64,000 bases of DNA, from positions 1 through 64,000 of the forward strand of contig NZ_AUXY01000081.1 of NCBI RefSeq assembly GCF_001625695.1. The letters run 5' to 3'. Shown here one piece after another: positions 62,294 to 64,000 of the stretch. The position numbers and the translations under genes are program-made. The notes under the pieces were generated by a model. That model ran no database searches. It was not told the origin of the DNA and was given only the letters and a program-made list of their open reading frames with translations. Position 1 is the stretch's first letter. Each line of letters opens with the position of its first letter. This DNA is from Pseudoalteromonas luteoviolacea H33-S. GTDB lineage: Bacteria; Pseudomonadota; Gammaproteobacteria; Enterobacterales; Alteromonadaceae.

Positions 62294-63661
62294 ATGAGCT
62301 TTTTAAAATCATTCAGCCGCAAAGCATTACTTGTATCTTCAATGGCATTAAGTGCATCCGCATTTGCAAATGAAGCGATGGATTTAGATGCGCTACTTAA
62401 AACGTTAGAATCAGGTCAAGCTGCGCAGACTCAGCAAAATAAACAGCGTGAAGCTGAGTTCAGATCGCGTGAAGATCAGCAAGTGAGAATGTTGAACGCA
62501 CTCGTATCAGATCGAAACAACCAGTTAAATCGCTCTGAGCGCATGGAGACCCAGTTTGAAGAAAATGAAATTAAACTAGGTAACCTCAGCGATACTTTAT
62601 CTAAGCGCATGGGCTCTTTAAAAGAGCTATTCGGTGTTTTACAGCAAGCGTCAGGTGATGCAAGTTCTAAATTCAGAACGTCAGTTGTCTCTGCTGAAAT
62701 TCAAAATCGCAGTGATGTGATGGATGAGATGGCAAAAAAAATGGGCTCTACATCCAAGCTTGCGTCGATAGAAGACATCGAAAAAGTATGGTTTGAGCTT
62801 CAGCGCGAAATGACAGAGCAGGGTAAGGTTACCCGCTATAGTACTGATGTCATTGTTGCTGGTGGCGAGAAAGTTAATAAAGAAGTTATGCGTGTTGGTG
62901 CTTTTAACCTTATCGCAGATGGCAAGTACCTAACTTTTAACCAAGAAACAAACACAATCTCAGAACTGACTCGTCAGCCTGTCTCTCGCTTCCAACAGAG
63001 CGCGGCTGATCTACAAGGTGCAAGCTCAGGTAATGTCGACTTTGCGTTAGACCCAACGGGCGGTTCAATCTTAGGGCTATTAGTTCAAGCACCAAATAGA
63101 AAAGAGCAAGTAGAGCAAGGCGGTGTGGTTGGCTACGTTATTTTAGCTGTCGGTGCACTTGCACTCTTAATCGCACTTGAACGCTTTGCATCTCTTATGT
63201 TAATAGGCGCTAAGATCAAACGTCAGCTTAAATCAGATGTGGCAAAGGATGACAATCCGCTTGGTCGTGTAATGAAAGTCAAAGATCAATATCCTGATGT
63301 TGCCTATGACACGTTAGAGCTTAAATTAAGCGAAGCAATTCTACGCGAAATGCCAAAAATTACACGTAACTTAACGTTAATTAAGATCATCTCAGTGGTC
63401 GCGCCATTACTGGGTCTACTTGGTACAGTGACCGGTATGATAAATACCTTCCAAGCAATCACTTTGTTTGGTACAGGTGACCCTAAGCTCATGGCTGGTG
63501 GTATTTCGACAGCACTTGTAACTACGGTACTTGGTCTTGTCGTCGCTATCCCGACGGTATTCTTGTACACAGTATTGAATACACGTTCACGTAACCTGCT
63601 TCTTATCCTTCAAGAGCAAAGCGCAGGCATTATCGCAGAGCGAAGTGAAAAGGGAGCGTAA
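62294..63661 (+). CDS. TtpC-like MotA/TolQ/ExbB proton channel protein (455 aa)
   Basis: A long ExbB-like component of the TonB2/TonB3-type energising system. The signal peptide MSFLKSFSRKALLVSSMALS is followed by about 240 residues of periplasmic helix-rich sequence with resemblance to DUF3450 (EAEFRSREDQQVRMLNALVS). Then TM1 (VVGYVILAVGALALLIALER), a cytoplasmic loop, and the TolQ/ExbB core (APLLGLLGTVTGMINTFQAI and AGGISTALVTTVLGLVVAIP). This fused form is characteristic of TtpC, needed together with ExbB2-ExbD2-TonB2 for TonB-dependent uptake. It starts 13 bp behind the DUF3450 gene and is followed by a second ExbB gene. Confidence 0.88.
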   Translation: MSFLKSFSRKALLVSSMALSASAFANEAMDLDALLKTLESGQAAQTQQNKQREAEFRSREDQQVRMLNALVSDRNNQLNRSERMETQFEENEIKLGNLSDTLSKRMGSLKELFGVLQQASGDASSKFRTSVVSAEIQNRSDVMDEMAKKMGSTSKLASIEDIEKVWFELQREMTEQGKVTRYSTDVIVAGGEKVNKEVMRVGAFNLIADGKYLTFNQETNTISELTRQPVSRFQQSAADLQGASSGNVDFALDPTGGSILGLLVQAPNRKEQVEQGGVVGYVILAVGALALLIALERFASLMLIGAKIKRQLKSDVAKDDNPLGRVMKVKDQYPDVAYDTLELKLSEAILREMPKITRNLTLIKIISVVAPLLGLLGTVTGMINTFQAITLFGTGDPKLMAGGISTALVTTVLGLVVAIPTVFLYTVLNTRSRNLLLILQEQSAGIIAERSEKGA

Positions 63662-63663
63662 TC

Positions 63664-64000
63664 ATGGTGCTACTAGTAGATGCTATCACCGCACTACAAG
63701 AGTTCCTTGATACGGGTGGCCAGGTTCTCCTGGTCATCGCAGTAGTCACCTTTGCTATGTGGTTACTTATCCTGGAGCGTTTTATGTACTTTTTTGGTAA
63801 GTACAGAGGCTATAAAAAGCAGACGGTAAAAACTTGGCAAGATAGAGCTGAAAGAAACAGTTGGAATGCAGAGCAAATTCGCCAAGCCATGATTTCTAAA
63901 GCAGGTATTGCGCTAAACAGTAACTTACCATTCATCAATGTGATGGTAGCGCTTTGTCCTTTACTCGGTCTACTCGGCACGGTTACAGGCATGATTGAAG
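63664..64000 (+). CDS. MotA/TolQ/ExbB proton channel protein, ExbB2 type (truncated by the window end)
   Basis: The frame opens with ATG 63664, 2 bp after the stop of the TtpC-like gene, and continues beyond the window. The 112 visible residues contain TM1 (VLLVIAVVTFAMWLLILERF), a basic cytoplasmic loop and the conserved FINVMVALCPLLGLLGTVTG motif of ExbB/TolQ channels. There is no long N-terminal domain, so this is the short ExbB2 member. ExbD, TonB and a TPR protein would be expected next. It is co-transcribed with the two genes before it. Confidence 0.9.
   Translation, partial: MVLLVDAITALQEFLDTGGQVLLVIAVVTFAMWLLILERFMYFFGKYRGYKKQTVKTWQDRAERNSWNAEQIRQAMISKAGIALNSNLPFINVMVALCPLLGLLGTVTGMIE

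Noticed and set aside
1..64000. CRISPR arrays, tRNA, rRNA, complete insertion sequences or prophage
   Set aside because: No regularly spaced repeats, no cloverleaf or rRNA sequence, no transposase, integrase or phage structural gene were found on reading both strands.

Overview
The window looks like the chromosome of a marine gammaproteobacterium close to Pseudoalteromonas. The grounds are an AT-rich composition with long AT-rich gaps, many exported proteins, two large TonB-dependent receptors, a TtpC-type TonB energising operon at the right edge, GH92 mannoside utilisation, FadD and RNase D. This is inferred from gene content only; there is no rRNA or tRNA to fix the genus.

Layout. (1) 1-3000 is AT-rich and easily taken as empty. 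By eye it holds three short reading frames with Gly-Gly leader architecture (240-389 minus, 1214-1369 plus, 1742-1948 minus, the last with an ATT where a start should be), a 235-bp element with 27-bp inverted termini, hairpin repeats, and a small secreted protein. A fourth Gly-Gly-leader gene lies at 44528-44713. (2) 3543-8920: an RND-type adaptor and permease, translationally coupled, followed by an S41 peptidase. (3) 9606-19282: mostly exported proteins of unknown function, a deformylase, a 47-residue membrane protein, and a 3.3-kb islet (two genes) between direct repeats of about 335 bp. (4) 19348-27102: a putative phosphoester-scavenging locus with a GntR/UTRA regulator, a TonB receptor, a PhoD-like enzyme, an alkaline phosphatase lipoprotein, and a DUF5690 membrane protein broken by one in-frame stop. 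Three near-identical palindromes flank the regulator. (5) 27214-32109: a pentapeptide-repeat protein, a trypsin-like lipoprotein and tandem paralogous lipoproteins. (6) 32383-40883: an Oar-like TonB receptor with a long leader, a subtilase and an S9 peptidase, suggesting peptide nutrition. (7) 41451-51948: a small secreted protein and its decayed paralogue, hydrolases, alkaline phosphatase, FadD, RNase D and an MBL-fold lipoprotein. (8) 52352-59276: mannose/mannoside catabolism with two copies of a LacI-like operator; the regulator itself is not here. (9) 59454-64000: a chemoreceptor and the start of the DUF3450-TtpC-ExbB operon, which probably energises TonB-dependent receptors.

Functionally the window is organised around scavenging: outer-membrane receptors take up ligands, exported phosphatases, peptidases and a mannosidase release nutrients, and the right-edge operon supplies energy. 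The most novel material is the set of unannotated Gly-Gly-leader peptides, which resemble precursors of ribosomally made, modified or exported peptides. No modification enzyme or C39-type ABC exporter is present in the window, so their product is unknown.
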